Source of the DNA: Planctomycetota bacterium
GTDB lineage: Bacteria > Planctomycetota > Phycisphaerae > Sedimentisphaerales > SG8-4
DNA: 6,177 nt
Direction of reading: 5' to 3'
NCBI GenBank assembly: GCA_030607345.1
Contig: JAUWKC010000111.1
Span: 1-6,177, forward strand
Shown: one piece after another, positions 1 through 6,177 of the stretch
Numbering within the stretch: position 1 is the stretch's first letter
Layout of the letters: each line of letters starts with the position of its first letter
Translations under genes and position numbers: made by a program
The notes under the pieces: generated by a model
The model's database searches: none
What the model was told of the DNA's origin: nothing
The model's input: the letters and a program-made list of their open reading frames with translations, nothing else

Positions 1-21
1 GGACGCCATTTTCCGCAACTG

Positions 22-47
22 TTTCGGCCGATGTGGGACGGCCGAAA
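22..47 (-). terminator. Stem-loop after the rluD-like gene, possible terminator without a U-tract
   Basis: Perfect inverted repeat: TTTCGGCCG at 22-30 and CGGCCGAAA at 39-47, with an 8-base loop. It begins 18 bases past the stop codon of the leftward pseudouridine synthase gene. The position suits a transcript-end hairpin, but no run of T follows the stem on either strand. It is therefore not a textbook intrinsic terminator; it could instead protect the mRNA 3' end or be a chance GC-rich palindrome. Confidence 0.3.
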
Positions 48-65
48 AGACCAACACGGGGGCGG

Positions 66-1130
66 CTAAAGTTTTCGGTATTTTTTGAGCAGACTGAGCA
101 GGTTCTGCATATCGTCGGGCAGGGGGGCTTCGAATTTGACCATCTGTTCGGTCGATGGATGTTTGAATTCGAGTGTTGCCGCGTGCAGGGCGGGACGGTC
201 GATAACCGGGTCGGCAACAGCAGGTTCAGCATCGGCCAACTGCCAGAGATAAACCAGCTTGCCGCCGTACATATCATCACCCACTATTGAGTGTTTGATA
301 TAAGACATGTGCACTCGTATCTGATGTGTTCTGCCGGTCTTAGGCGACAGCCTCAGTAAAGAAAAACCTCTGAATGCCTCAAGCACCTCAAAAAAAGTGA
401 TGGCTTCTTTGCCGGTCTCGGACCTGACTGCATATTTTTCCCTGATTTTGGGATGAACACCGAGCGGCGCGTTTATTCGGTCGGCAGTCAGGTCGGGTGT
501 GCCGTGTACTATAGCCAGGTAGGTCTTTTTGACCTGGCGGTGCTCGAACTGGCTGGCAATTTTCCACTGGGCCGTATTGTTTTTGGCAACGACCATAACG
601 CCGGTGGTATTTCTGTCGAGTCTGTGCACGATGCCAGGCCGAAATGGACCTGTTCCGCTGGACAGCTTGTCCGAATAAAACGAAAGGGCGTTCACCAAAG
701 TGCCGTGAGTATTGCTGCGGGCGGGATGCACTACCAGGTCAGCCTGTTTGTTGATGATGATTATATCGTCATCCTCGTAAACGATGTTCAGGGGGATATC
801 TTCGGGCTCAATTTCTCTTTTCGGCAGCTCGGGCAGGCTCATATCTATCCTGTCACCGCTGCTGAGTTTGAAGCTGGGTCTAACGGTTTTGCCGTTGACC
901 TTGACCGCCCCGGCTTTGATAATCTGCTGTATCATTGCCCTGCTGAAGTTGCTGAACCTGCCGTGCAGATACTTATCAACCCGCCGTTCTTTAATTGAGT
1001 TTCCCACGTGCAGTCTTAACTGGCTGGAGCTGCTTTGGTCGGCGTCCTTGCTGCTGTTATCGACTGCTGAATTCTGTCTGTCGTCAGGGCCTTTTGATTC
1101 AGTCCCGAATTGTTCACTGTTTCGGTTCAT
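66..1130 (-). CDS. RluA/RluC/RluD-family 23S rRNA pseudouridine synthase
   Basis: Cytoplasmic enzyme expected to convert specific uridines of 23S rRNA to pseudouridine. Numbered from the longest form (GTG at 1151, 361 residues), it has a polar Ser/Asp/Gln/Asn-rich leader (about 1-56), an S4 RNA-binding domain (about 57-105) and the synthase domain (about 120-345). The synthase domain carries the family motif HRLDRNTTG at 176-184, with catalytic Asp179, and the conserved KTGRTHQIRVH at 271-281. About 20 residues separate GDDMYGG from RPALHA, which resembles RluD proteins. I chose ATG at 1130 (354 residues) because neither in-frame GTG (1151, 1148) has a visible ribosome binding site and all forms keep the S4 domain. 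It overlaps the upstream TPR gene by 17 bases (38 with the GTG at 1151), implying co-translation. RluD-like is more likely than RluC-like, but the exact target uridines cannot be read from the sequence. Confidence 0.93.
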   Translation of the reverse strand: MNRNSEQFGTESKGPDDRQNSAVDNSSKDADQSSSSQLRLHVGNSIKERRVDKYLHGRFSNFSRAMIQQIIKAGAVKVNGKTVRPSFKLSSGDRIDMSLPELPKREIEPEDIPLNIVYEDDDIIIINKQADLVVHPARSNTHGTLVNALSFYSDKLSSGTGPFRPGIVHRLDRNTTGVMVVAKNNTAQWKIASQFEHRQVKKTYLAIVHGTPDLTADRINAPLGVHPKIREKYAVRSETGKEAITFFEVLEAFRGFSLLRLSPKTGRTHQIRVHMSYIKHSIVGDDMYGGKLVYLWQLADAEPAVADPVIDRPALHAATLEFKHPSTEQMVKFEAPLPDDMQNLLSLLKKYRKL

Positions 1131-2052
1131 CCGCAACTTCGTTGACACCACTGACGTTTGAGTCGCCGAGATTTGCCTCGACGACGGGCTTTAGAGGCAG
1201 CGTTTTCGTGTTGGGCTCTGCAAAGTTGGCCTCGAATACAGGTAACCGTATCATTGACGGCGTGGGAATGGTTGGTTCGGGCGGTGCTATTGTTCTGAAG
1301 ACTATCTTGTTTTTGTAGTCGGCCATTGTCTCGAGACGCTGCCTGGCCTGGACGGCGACGACGGTAGCTTCAAACTCGGGATTTGAAGCGAGCGCCTGGT
1401 AGAGCTTATGCGCCTCTTCGAAGTTGCCGAGTTCTTCGTCACAAATGCCGAGCCCGAATTGGGCCATAGCCGTTATGAGCGGGTATTTATACCCACTGCT
1501 GGTCTGCTTGTTAGTGGAAGGCGGCTCATTTGTTTCAACCGGGGACTCGGATGCCGGCGAATCCGGCTGGCCGTACTGCGTGATTCTTGCCAGGGCCTTT
1601 TGATAGCTTTCTTTTGCAAGCTTTAGCTGGTCCTGCAAATATCCACTGCCAACCGCTGCCGGTCGGTAATGCAGTTCGGCCCGAAGGGCCTCGGCTCTTT
1701 TGATAAAGGCCAGGGCGGCAAGCCGGTCATTCTTTGCACTGTTTGCCGAAGCCTCGAGCTCTCGGGCTAACTGTAACAGCATATACGAAGAATCTGTCCC
1801 CCTGGTGTGGTCGGTGAGAACGCCCTGCTTGCTCTGCCACAGTCCGCTGATAAGCCTGGTAAGGTTGACCCTTTCTCCGACAGATACGACGTTTCTCTGG
1901 CGTCTCAGATATACTAATGAGACTATGGCAACGACGATAGCCGCCGATACGATAATGAGCATCGTAAGGTTTTCGCGTGCCCACCGCGGAAAGTCGGCTA
2001 TCCACTCGGCCAGTTCGTTGGTTTTCAGTTCGTGCCGATGTTTTGCTTTCAT
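1114..2052 (-). CDS. Membrane-anchored TPR-like protein, function unknown
   Basis: A 312-residue protein with a charged N-terminal segment (1-29, including TNELAEWI), one strong transmembrane helix (about 30-49, ending at RRQR) and a soluble domain expected in the periplasm. The soluble part is helix-rich and Ala/Leu-rich (about 86-160). A Pro/Ser/Thr/Asn-rich linker (about 161-187) leads to one clear TPR-type helix pair at about 193-226, containing FGLGICDEELGNFEEAHKLY. The last 55 or so residues are Pro/Glu/Asn-rich and probably disordered. The layout resembles YfgM-type proteins (N-terminal anchor, external TPRs), which assist envelope protein folding, but I cannot show that it belongs to that family. 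ATG at 2052 is preceded by GGAG with 6-base spacing. It is first in the leftward unit and overlaps the rluD-like gene; whether the two share a function is unclear. Confidence 0.85.
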   Translation of the reverse strand: MKAKHRHELKTNELAEWIADFPRWARENLTMLIIVSAAIVVAIVSLVYLRRQRNVVSVGERVNLTRLISGLWQSKQGVLTDHTRGTDSSYMLLQLARELEASANSAKNDRLAALAFIKRAEALRAELHYRPAAVGSGYLQDQLKLAKESYQKALARITQYGQPDSPASESPVETNEPPSTNKQTSSGYKYPLITAMAQFGLGICDEELGNFEEAHKLYQALASNPEFEATVVAVQARQRLETMADYKNKIVFRTIAPPEPTIPTPSMIRLPVFEANFAEPNTKTLPLKPVVEANLGDSNVSGVNEVADEPKQ

Positions 2053-2056
2053 TTCA

Positions 2057-2062
2057 TTCTCC
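2057..2062 (-). promoter_or_regulatory. Ribosome binding site of the TPR-like membrane protein gene
   Basis: Reads GGAGAA on the minus strand. The GGAG core lies 6 bases before the ATG at 2052 and supports that start. Confidence 0.6.
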
Positions 2063-2072
2063 GTTTACCCGG

Positions 2073-2101
2073 ATTTTAACAAAATTTGTTTTGCCTTGCA
2101 A
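2073..2101 (-). promoter_or_regulatory. Sigma70-like promoter of the leftward TPR-rluD unit
   Basis: On the minus strand, TTGCAA (2096-2101, four of six consensus bases) and TAAAAT (2073-2078, five of six) are separated by exactly 17 bases. Initiation would fall near 2066, giving a short leader of about 14 bases that still contains the GGAG ribosome binding site. It is the best promoter-like match I found in the gap. The same TTGCAA can serve as the -35 of the rightward promoter. Confidence 0.55.
2078..2090. promoter_or_regulatory. 13-bp palindrome in the leftward promoter, possible operator
   Basis: AACAAAATTTGTT has perfect 6-base arms (AACAAA and TTTGTT) around a single central A. It lies almost entirely within the spacer between the -35 and -10 of the predicted leftward promoter, a position where a bound repressor would block polymerase. 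AT-rich palindromes of this size can occur by chance and no known regulator consensus is recognised, so the operator role is only a possibility. Confidence 0.2.
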
Positions 2102-2124
2102 TCAGTCTTTATTTCTACTAAGAT
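2096..2124 (+). promoter_or_regulatory. Sigma70-like promoter of the rightward S55-propeller unit
   Basis: TTGCAA (2096-2101) and TAAGAT (2119-2124) are separated by 17 bases. The -10 matches four of six consensus bases, including the most conserved T, A and final T. Initiation near 2131 would leave a leader of about 34 bases containing the strong ribosome binding site. The -35 hexamer is its own reverse complement and coincides with that of the opposite promoter. Confidence 0.45.
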
Positions 2125-2151
2125 TCCACGAATAATCAACTTGTCGCAATC

Positions 2152-2159
2152 GAGGTGAT
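2152..2159 (+). promoter_or_regulatory. Strong ribosome binding site of the S55 peptidase gene
   Basis: GAGGTGAT lies 5 bases before the ATG at 2165. It closely matches the anti-Shine-Dalgarno complement and fixes this start, which also opens directly into a signal peptide. Confidence 0.7.
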
Positions 2160-2164
2160 AACAG

Positions 2165-4012
2165 ATGCAGACAGTTTTTGCAAGCAAAACGAGCGGTTTT
2201 TTCGTATTTCTCGTGCTGGTTCTTGCCGGTGCATTGTGCGGCGCCGGCGAGGTTCTCGACCCTGACAGGTATATTGACCTTGATGAAATTACCCCTGGAA
2301 TGGATGCGTATTGTTTGACTGTCTACAAGGGCACCGAGATTGAAAAGTTTGACCTGGAGGTTCTGGATGTGGTTCGCGGGGTATGGCCCGGAAGAGATGC
2401 AATTCTGGTCCAGGGCACAGACGAGCGTTTTGTGCATACCGGACCCGTGGCCGGATGCAGCGGAACACCGGTATACATAGAGGGGCGACTGGCCGGTGCG
2501 CTGGCCTTCGGGTTCACTTTCAGCAAAGACCCGCTGTACGGTGTGACACCCATCAAGGAGATGCTTCACGTCGGACAGGTACAATCAAAATCGCAGCGGC
2601 GGCTGGTTTTTGATTTCTCCGAGCCGATTGATTTTTCTCGGATTGAGAAAGGGCTGCTGGATTATCGATACTGGGGAATCGCCGGTCTCGGCCGGCCGGC
2701 GGCGGCTGCCGGCTTTGAGCCGCTGCCGACTCCCCTCGTGACATTCGGTTTGCCGCCGGAGGCTGTTGAGCAGTTGGGTTCCCTGGTTAGGCCTTTGGGA
2801 CTGATGGCTGTGGCAGGTCCCGGCGGTAGTTCATCGATAGGACCCGACCGGTTGGCATCCGGGCCGCCAGGTCGGCAGGAGCCCACGTTGGTTCCCGGCG
2901 CGTGCCTTGTCGTGCCGCTCGTTACCGGCGACATAATGATGGATACAATCGGAACGGTGACTGAGGTTGTTGATGACAAGGTCTACGCGTTTGGACACAG
3001 CTTCCTTGGTTACGGTTCGGTCGACTTGCCAATGGCAACCGGAAAAGTGCATACGGTGGTCTCGAACGTATTCCGTTCATTCAAGTTCGCCAGCGCCGAG
3101 CAGATTGTCGGAGCTTTGACGGTGGACGAATCTGCCGCCATCCGTGGCGATATCGGCCGCGAGGCGAGAATGATTCCGTTGACAATAGCGGTCTCTCGTT
3201 ACAATGACGCTCAAAAGAGGATATACAACTGCCGGCTTGTCGATAACCAACTGCTTACTCCGCTGATACTTCGCTACACTCTGTACGGTGCGGCGCTTAC
3301 ACTGGGCAGATTGCCGCCGGACCATATGATTCGGTACAAGGTCAAGATTGACACGGCGGCGGGTGAGTCGATAACTTTTGAAAATATCTCCACCGGTTCA
3401 GGCCTGGCCGAACTGCTCACCGAAGGTACCGGCTCGGTCGTTTTATTGATGAACAATCCTTACAAGAGCGTAGAGCTGGCATCAATCGACGTGGATATCA
3501 GCATTTTGCCGGACAACGTCATTTCACATATATGGTCGGTCGACTTGTCCGATTCGAAGGTCAAGGCAGGCGGGGAAATTGAACTCGATGTGGTCGTTGA
3601 ATCCTGGCTTGCTGAAAAGAAGAAGTACCATGCTCGGCTGACGGTTCCCAGGGAATTGAGACCGGGAAAATATGACCTGCTGGTTTGCGGCGGAGGGGGT
3701 TATCTGCAGTTCCTTAGAAGAACCGCACCGTATAGATTTGTTCCTGAAAACTTCTCAGGCCTGATAGAGGCAATGAATAATATCCTTCATATCAAGCGGG
3801 ACAATTTGTATTGTATTCTGGTCCTGCCGCCCGGCGGTGTGGTAATGGGGAAAGCCGAGCTTCCCGACCTTCCTGCCACAAAGGCGTTGGTTTTGCAGGA
3901 CCCTAAACGGGTGCTTAACACCGTGCCCTATCAACAGTGGGTGGAAAAGGCTTTTCGTACCGGTTCGGTTATCATAGACCAGAAAAAGATGCAGATAACG
4001 GTTGAGAAATAA
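2165..4012 (+). CDS. Secreted SpoIVB-like peptidase S55 domain protein
   Basis: Predicted exported serine peptidase of 615 residues. Residues 1-27 form a signal peptide (Lys8, hydrophobic core at 11-24, likely cleavage near GALCGA); Cys25 does not sit in a proper lipobox, so a lipoprotein is unlikely. The S55 signature is clear: ITPGM at 42-46, the segment EIEKFDLEVLDVV (58-70), GCSGTPVYIEGRLAGA (97-112) with predicted nucleophile Ser99, then GVTPIKEML. A Gly/Pro-rich linker (about 175-245) leads to IGTVT and AFGHSF with predicted catalytic His278. Asp86 in GTDERF aligns with the SpoIVB triad aspartate. The C-terminal part (about 345-615) is beta-rich, with an Ig-like stretch at about 455-510, and is unassigned. 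SpoIVB itself cleaves a sporulation regulator; nothing here suggests sporulation, so the substrate is unknown. It is first in the rightward unit, 12 bases before the propeller gene. Confidence 0.9.
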   Translation: MQTVFASKTSGFFVFLVLVLAGALCGAGEVLDPDRYIDLDEITPGMDAYCLTVYKGTEIEKFDLEVLDVVRGVWPGRDAILVQGTDERFVHTGPVAGCSGTPVYIEGRLAGALAFGFTFSKDPLYGVTPIKEMLHVGQVQSKSQRRLVFDFSEPIDFSRIEKGLLDYRYWGIAGLGRPAAAAGFEPLPTPLVTFGLPPEAVEQLGSLVRPLGLMAVAGPGGSSSIGPDRLASGPPGRQEPTLVPGACLVVPLVTGDIMMDTIGTVTEVVDDKVYAFGHSFLGYGSVDLPMATGKVHTVVSNVFRSFKFASAEQIVGALTVDESAAIRGDIGREARMIPLTIAVSRYNDAQKRIYNCRLVDNQLLTPLILRYTLYGAALTLGRLPPDHMIRYKVKIDTAAGESITFENISTGSGLAELLTEGTGSVVLLMNNPYKSVELASIDVDISILPDNVISHIWSVDLSDSKVKAGGEIELDVVVESWLAEKKKYHARLTVPRELRPGKYDLLVCGGGGYLQFLRRTAPYRFVPENFSGLIEAMNNILHIKRDNLYCILVLPPGGVVMGKAELPDLPATKALVLQDPKRVLNTVPYQQWVEKAFRTGSVIIDQKKMQITVEK

Positions 4013-4018
4013 CGGGAG
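4013..4018 (+). promoter_or_regulatory. Ribosome binding site of the beta-propeller gene
   Basis: CGGGAG directly follows the S55 gene's TAA stop; the GGGAG core lies 6 bases before the ATG at 4025. It supports that start and reinitiation by ribosomes finishing the upstream gene. Confidence 0.6.
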
Positions 4019-4024
4019 TCGTAA

Positions 4025-6177
4025 ATGACAAGCCAAAAGCGAACGACTTTAATTGCGGGTTTCAAGGTGTCGGGCCTTGCCGGGTTTATTTGCCTTGTTG
4101 CTTTTTCTCTTTTAGTTTGCCTGTGCGATTCGGCCTGCTGGGCAGTTACGAGCAAGATTGTCCGGCACAGCAGCGGCGCCGACTTCTTGAAAGGCGAGAC
4201 CGAGGACGTGGTGGTTGGTTCGAAGGGCACTGTGCAGCTCGGACGCGCCTGGCAGACGCCAATCGAACAGTTCGAAGACGTCTGGTCGATAAACAGCATA
4301 GTCGTCGAGGGCGGGACTATCTTTATTGGAACAAGCCCGAACGGCGGGATTTTCAAGTACAGCTTTGGTGAATTGGTGAAGATTTATCCTGCCGAGTCCG
4401 AGGAGGAGGAAATTGCAAAGTCAGATAACGAACAGGCCGGCGATACGAACGGTGTCGATGATGCCAATGATGCCAATGATGCAAATGATGCAAATGATGC
4501 CAATGTCGTCGACGAAGAGGAGCATTTGGCCAATGAGCATATCTTCGCGATGGCCACTGATGTGGCTGGTCGGCTCGTGGCGGGCATAAGCGGTGATAAG
4601 TGCAGACTGCTGCGATTCGAGGGGCAAGATGTGGAGACTATCTTCGAGCCGAACGACGCAAAGTATATCTTCGCAATAGTTACCGATGACAAGGGTAATA
4701 TCTACATAGGCACCGGGCCGGAGGGAAAAGTCTACCGGGTTGACCCATTTAATCCGGCCTCGACGGGACTGATATACGACAGCCTCGACAAAAATATACT
4801 TTCGCTGGCAGTAAAAGATGATGGCTTTGTTTACGCCGGCAGCGACAGCAGAGGATTAGTTTACAAGATAGACCCCGAGACCAAGACGGCATCTGTCCTG
4901 TTCGACAGCGACCAGCCAGAGATTACAGCGTTGCTTTTTGGCAAAGACGGGGCGCTTTATGCGACTGCGACCTCGGCAGCGATAACGCAAACCGAGACAC
5001 AGTTTGCGGCGCAGTTGCCTTTGGCCGGTCGGCCTGAGAAATCCGCTGGGGGTAAAGGCGAGGATAGCGACGATGCAGGCGGCCGTACGCTGAGCATCCC
5101 CGGTACAAAAGACCCCGGCGGCAACAAAGCCGGCCAAGCCGCGAGGCAAATGCCAAAGCTTGCCAAACCGACACAGGCCAGCCATATATACAAGATAACT
5201 GAGGATGGTTACGTCACCGACATTTTCGGTGAGAAGGCGGTTTTTTTCTGCCTTGCGCCTGAGCAGAGCAGCCTTCTTTTAGGCACCGGAAACAGCGGGC
5301 AGCTCTTCACTGTCGAACCGGCTACCGAGCGGCAGGCCATTATCTACGAGGATGAGCGGGCATCACAGATAACCGTCGTAGTCACTTTCGGCCGGGACGT
5401 TTATCTCGGCACGGCTAACCCGGCGAAGCTGATAAAACTAATCGAAGGATTTACTGCTGAGGGCACGTACACGTCCGACCTTGTCGATGCGGGTCAGCCG
5501 GCCAAATGGGGCAAACTGCAGATTGATGCCGACATCCCGGCTGGTTGCACAGTGGAGCTCGCCTGCCGCAGCGGCAACGTTCAGGACATCAATGACCCGA
5601 CTTTCTCGGATTGGACCGAGGCGGAGGAAATTACCGGGCCGATGCAGTTGCAGTGCCCGCTTGGCAGGTTCTGTCAGTATAAACTTATCCTGCGAAGTGC
5701 CGACAGGACCAGGAGCCCTGTTGTCAGAGAAGTAGCCCTTGCCGGTACGGTGCCGAATCTGGCGCCGAAGGTCGAGGCTGTCACCGTCAGCCGTAACGAA
5801 GGACCCGGAAAGGCAGGCACGTTCAAGATAAGCTATAAGGCCAAGGATGATAACCAGGATACGCTGATTTACAAAATAGATTTTAGAAAGATTGGGCGGA
5901 CAAACTGGATTGAGCTCGAAGACCAGGTCGAAAAGGACACCTTCGAATGGGATGGTAAGACCGTAGACGACGGACGGTACGAAATCAGGGTGACAGTAAG
6001 TGACGAGAGAAGCAATACCACGGCAACAAAACTGACGGGCAACAGGGTAAGCGACCCGCTGATAGTCGATAACACCGGCCCGGTTGTTAAGGACAGCTCC
6101 ATCGAAAAGCATCAGGACAGCGTGACCTTAAAACTGGATATTACCGACGAGCTGAGTGCAATCGGCAAGGTGGAGTA
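4025..6177 (+). CDS. Secreted beta-propeller protein with C-terminal FN3/Ig-like domain (3'-truncated)
   Basis: The reading frame stays open from ATG at 4025 to the window edge: 717 codons plus two bases, with no stop, so the C terminus is missing. Residues 1-40 look like a signal peptide (Lys5, Arg6, core at 16-34, likely cleavage after SACWA). Seven propeller-like repeats, each with a strand ending in a motif such as IYIGT, VYAGS or LLLGT and then a VYRVD/VYKID-like strand, lie at about 88-113, 171-198, 213-239, 257-283, 298-312 plus 386-391, 404-430 and 447-473. Two low-complexity inserts interrupt them: acidic 122-168 with DAN repeats, and Gly/Lys/Ala/Pro-rich 316-385. A beta domain follows (about 476-575; Cys508, 514, 544, 550), then an FN3/Ig-like domain (about 579-685) with FEWDGKTVDDGRYEIRVTVS. 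No catalytic motif is visible. A binding or scaffold role outside the cytoplasm is likely, possibly with the adjacent S55 peptidase. Confidence 0.85.
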   Translation, partial: MTSQKRTTLIAGFKVSGLAGFICLVAFSLLVCLCDSACWAVTSKIVRHSSGADFLKGETEDVVVGSKGTVQLGRAWQTPIEQFEDVWSINSIVVEGGTIFIGTSPNGGIFKYSFGELVKIYPAESEEEEIAKSDNEQAGDTNGVDDANDANDANDANDANVVDEEEHLANEHIFAMATDVAGRLVAGISGDKCRLLRFEGQDVETIFEPNDAKYIFAIVTDDKGNIYIGTGPEGKVYRVDPFNPASTGLIYDSLDKNILSLAVKDDGFVYAGSDSRGLVYKIDPETKTASVLFDSDQPEITALLFGKDGALYATATSAAITQTETQFAAQLPLAGRPEKSAGGKGEDSDDAGGRTLSIPGTKDPGGNKAGQAARQMPKLAKPTQASHIYKITEDGYVTDIFGEKAVFFCLAPEQSSLLLGTGNSGQLFTVEPATERQAIIYEDERASQITVVVTFGRDVYLGTANPAKLIKLIEGFTAEGTYTSDLVDAGQPAKWGKLQIDADIPAGCTVELACRSGNVQDINDPTFSDWTEAEEITGPMQLQCPLGRFCQYKLILRSADRTRSPVVREVALAGTVPNLAPKVEAVTVSRNEGPGKAGTFKISYKAKDDNQDTLIYKIDFRKIGRTNWIELEDQVEKDTFEWDGKTVDDGRYEIRVTVSDERSNTTATKLTGNRVSDPLIVDNTGPVVKDSSIEKHQDSVTLKLDITDELSAIGKVE
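4460..4504 (+). repeat. Five tandem 9-bp units encoding Asp-Ala-Asn
   Basis: Five head-to-tail copies of GATGCMAAT (copies 1, 2 and 5 have GCC; 3 and 4 have GCA) encode DAN x5 at residues 146-160 of the propeller protein. Because the unit is a multiple of three, gain or loss of copies changes linker length without shifting the frame. The repeat sits in the acidic insert between blades 1 and 2, where length variation should be tolerated. Confidence 0.9.

Noticed and set aside
1..9. Possible start (ATG GCG TCC on the minus strand) of another leftward gene at the window edge
   Set aside because: Only three codons are visible and there is no convincing ribosome binding site upstream, so no gene can be supported.
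453..998. Plus-strand open frame of 181 codons opposite the pseudouridine synthase gene
   Set aside because: It lies entirely antisense to a gene with clear family motifs, has no recognisable domain and no good ribosome binding site; it is a frame shadow.
955..1020. Sporulation-type operon context for the SpoIVB-like gene
   Set aside because: None of the neighbouring genes is a sporulation gene; the resemblance is limited to the peptidase domain.
2049..2057. Mini-ORF ATG AAA TGA overlapping the TPR gene start on the minus strand, a possible regulatory leader
   Set aside because: The GGAG is only one base from this ATG, too close for initiation there; the next ATG at 2052 is properly spaced.
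2237..2241. Cys25 of the S55 protein as a lipoprotein lipidation site
   Set aside because: The residues before it (G-A-L-C) do not match a lipobox, which needs Leu/Val/Ile at -3 and Gly/Ala/Ser at -1; ordinary signal peptidase cleavage fits better.
5438..6112. Minus-strand open frame of 224 codons opposite the propeller gene
   Set aside because: The plus strand is open through this whole region and encodes coherent beta-domain sequence; the antisense frame shows no domain and results from codon composition.

Overview
The window carries four protein-coding genes arranged as two divergent units that read outward from a 112-base intergenic gap at 2053-2164. The protein types suggest a Gram-negative environmental bacterium, most likely a planctomycete of the Phycisphaerae kind. 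The clues are a TPR membrane protein opening with a KTNELAEWI-type segment just ahead of a RluD-type pseudouridine synthase, a SpoIVB-like S55 peptidase in a large secreted protein outside any sporulation context, and a secreted beta-propeller protein. This assignment rests on remembered family resemblance, not on a search, so it is tentative.

Leftward unit (minus strand, 2052 down to 66): a single-pass membrane protein with a periplasmic TPR-like domain overlaps the start of a RluA/RluC/RluD-family 23S rRNA pseudouridine synthase. The overlap implies one message with coupled translation. A perfect 9-bp-arm hairpin lies just past the rluD-like stop codon. The last 65 bases at the left edge hold no supported gene.

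Rightward unit (plus strand, 2165 to the window end): a secreted 615-residue protein with a peptidase S55 domain is followed 12 bases later by a large secreted protein. The second protein is cut off by the window edge after 717 codons. It has about seven beta-propeller blades, interrupted by two low-complexity inserts, then a cysteine-containing beta domain and an FN3/Ig-like domain. The spacing and shared export signals suggest that the two proteins act together outside the cytoplasm. Their substrate is unknown.

The two most notable observations are these. (1) The catalytic pieces of the S55 domain appear in circularly permuted order compared with SpoIVB: Asp-Ser half first, His half second, with all three predicted triad residues kept (Asp86, Ser99, His278). 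(2) The divergent gap contains two sigma70-like promoters, one per strand, each with a 17-base spacer, that share one palindromic -35 hexamer, TTGCAA. I saw no RNA genes, mobile elements, CRISPR arrays or signs of recent transfer.
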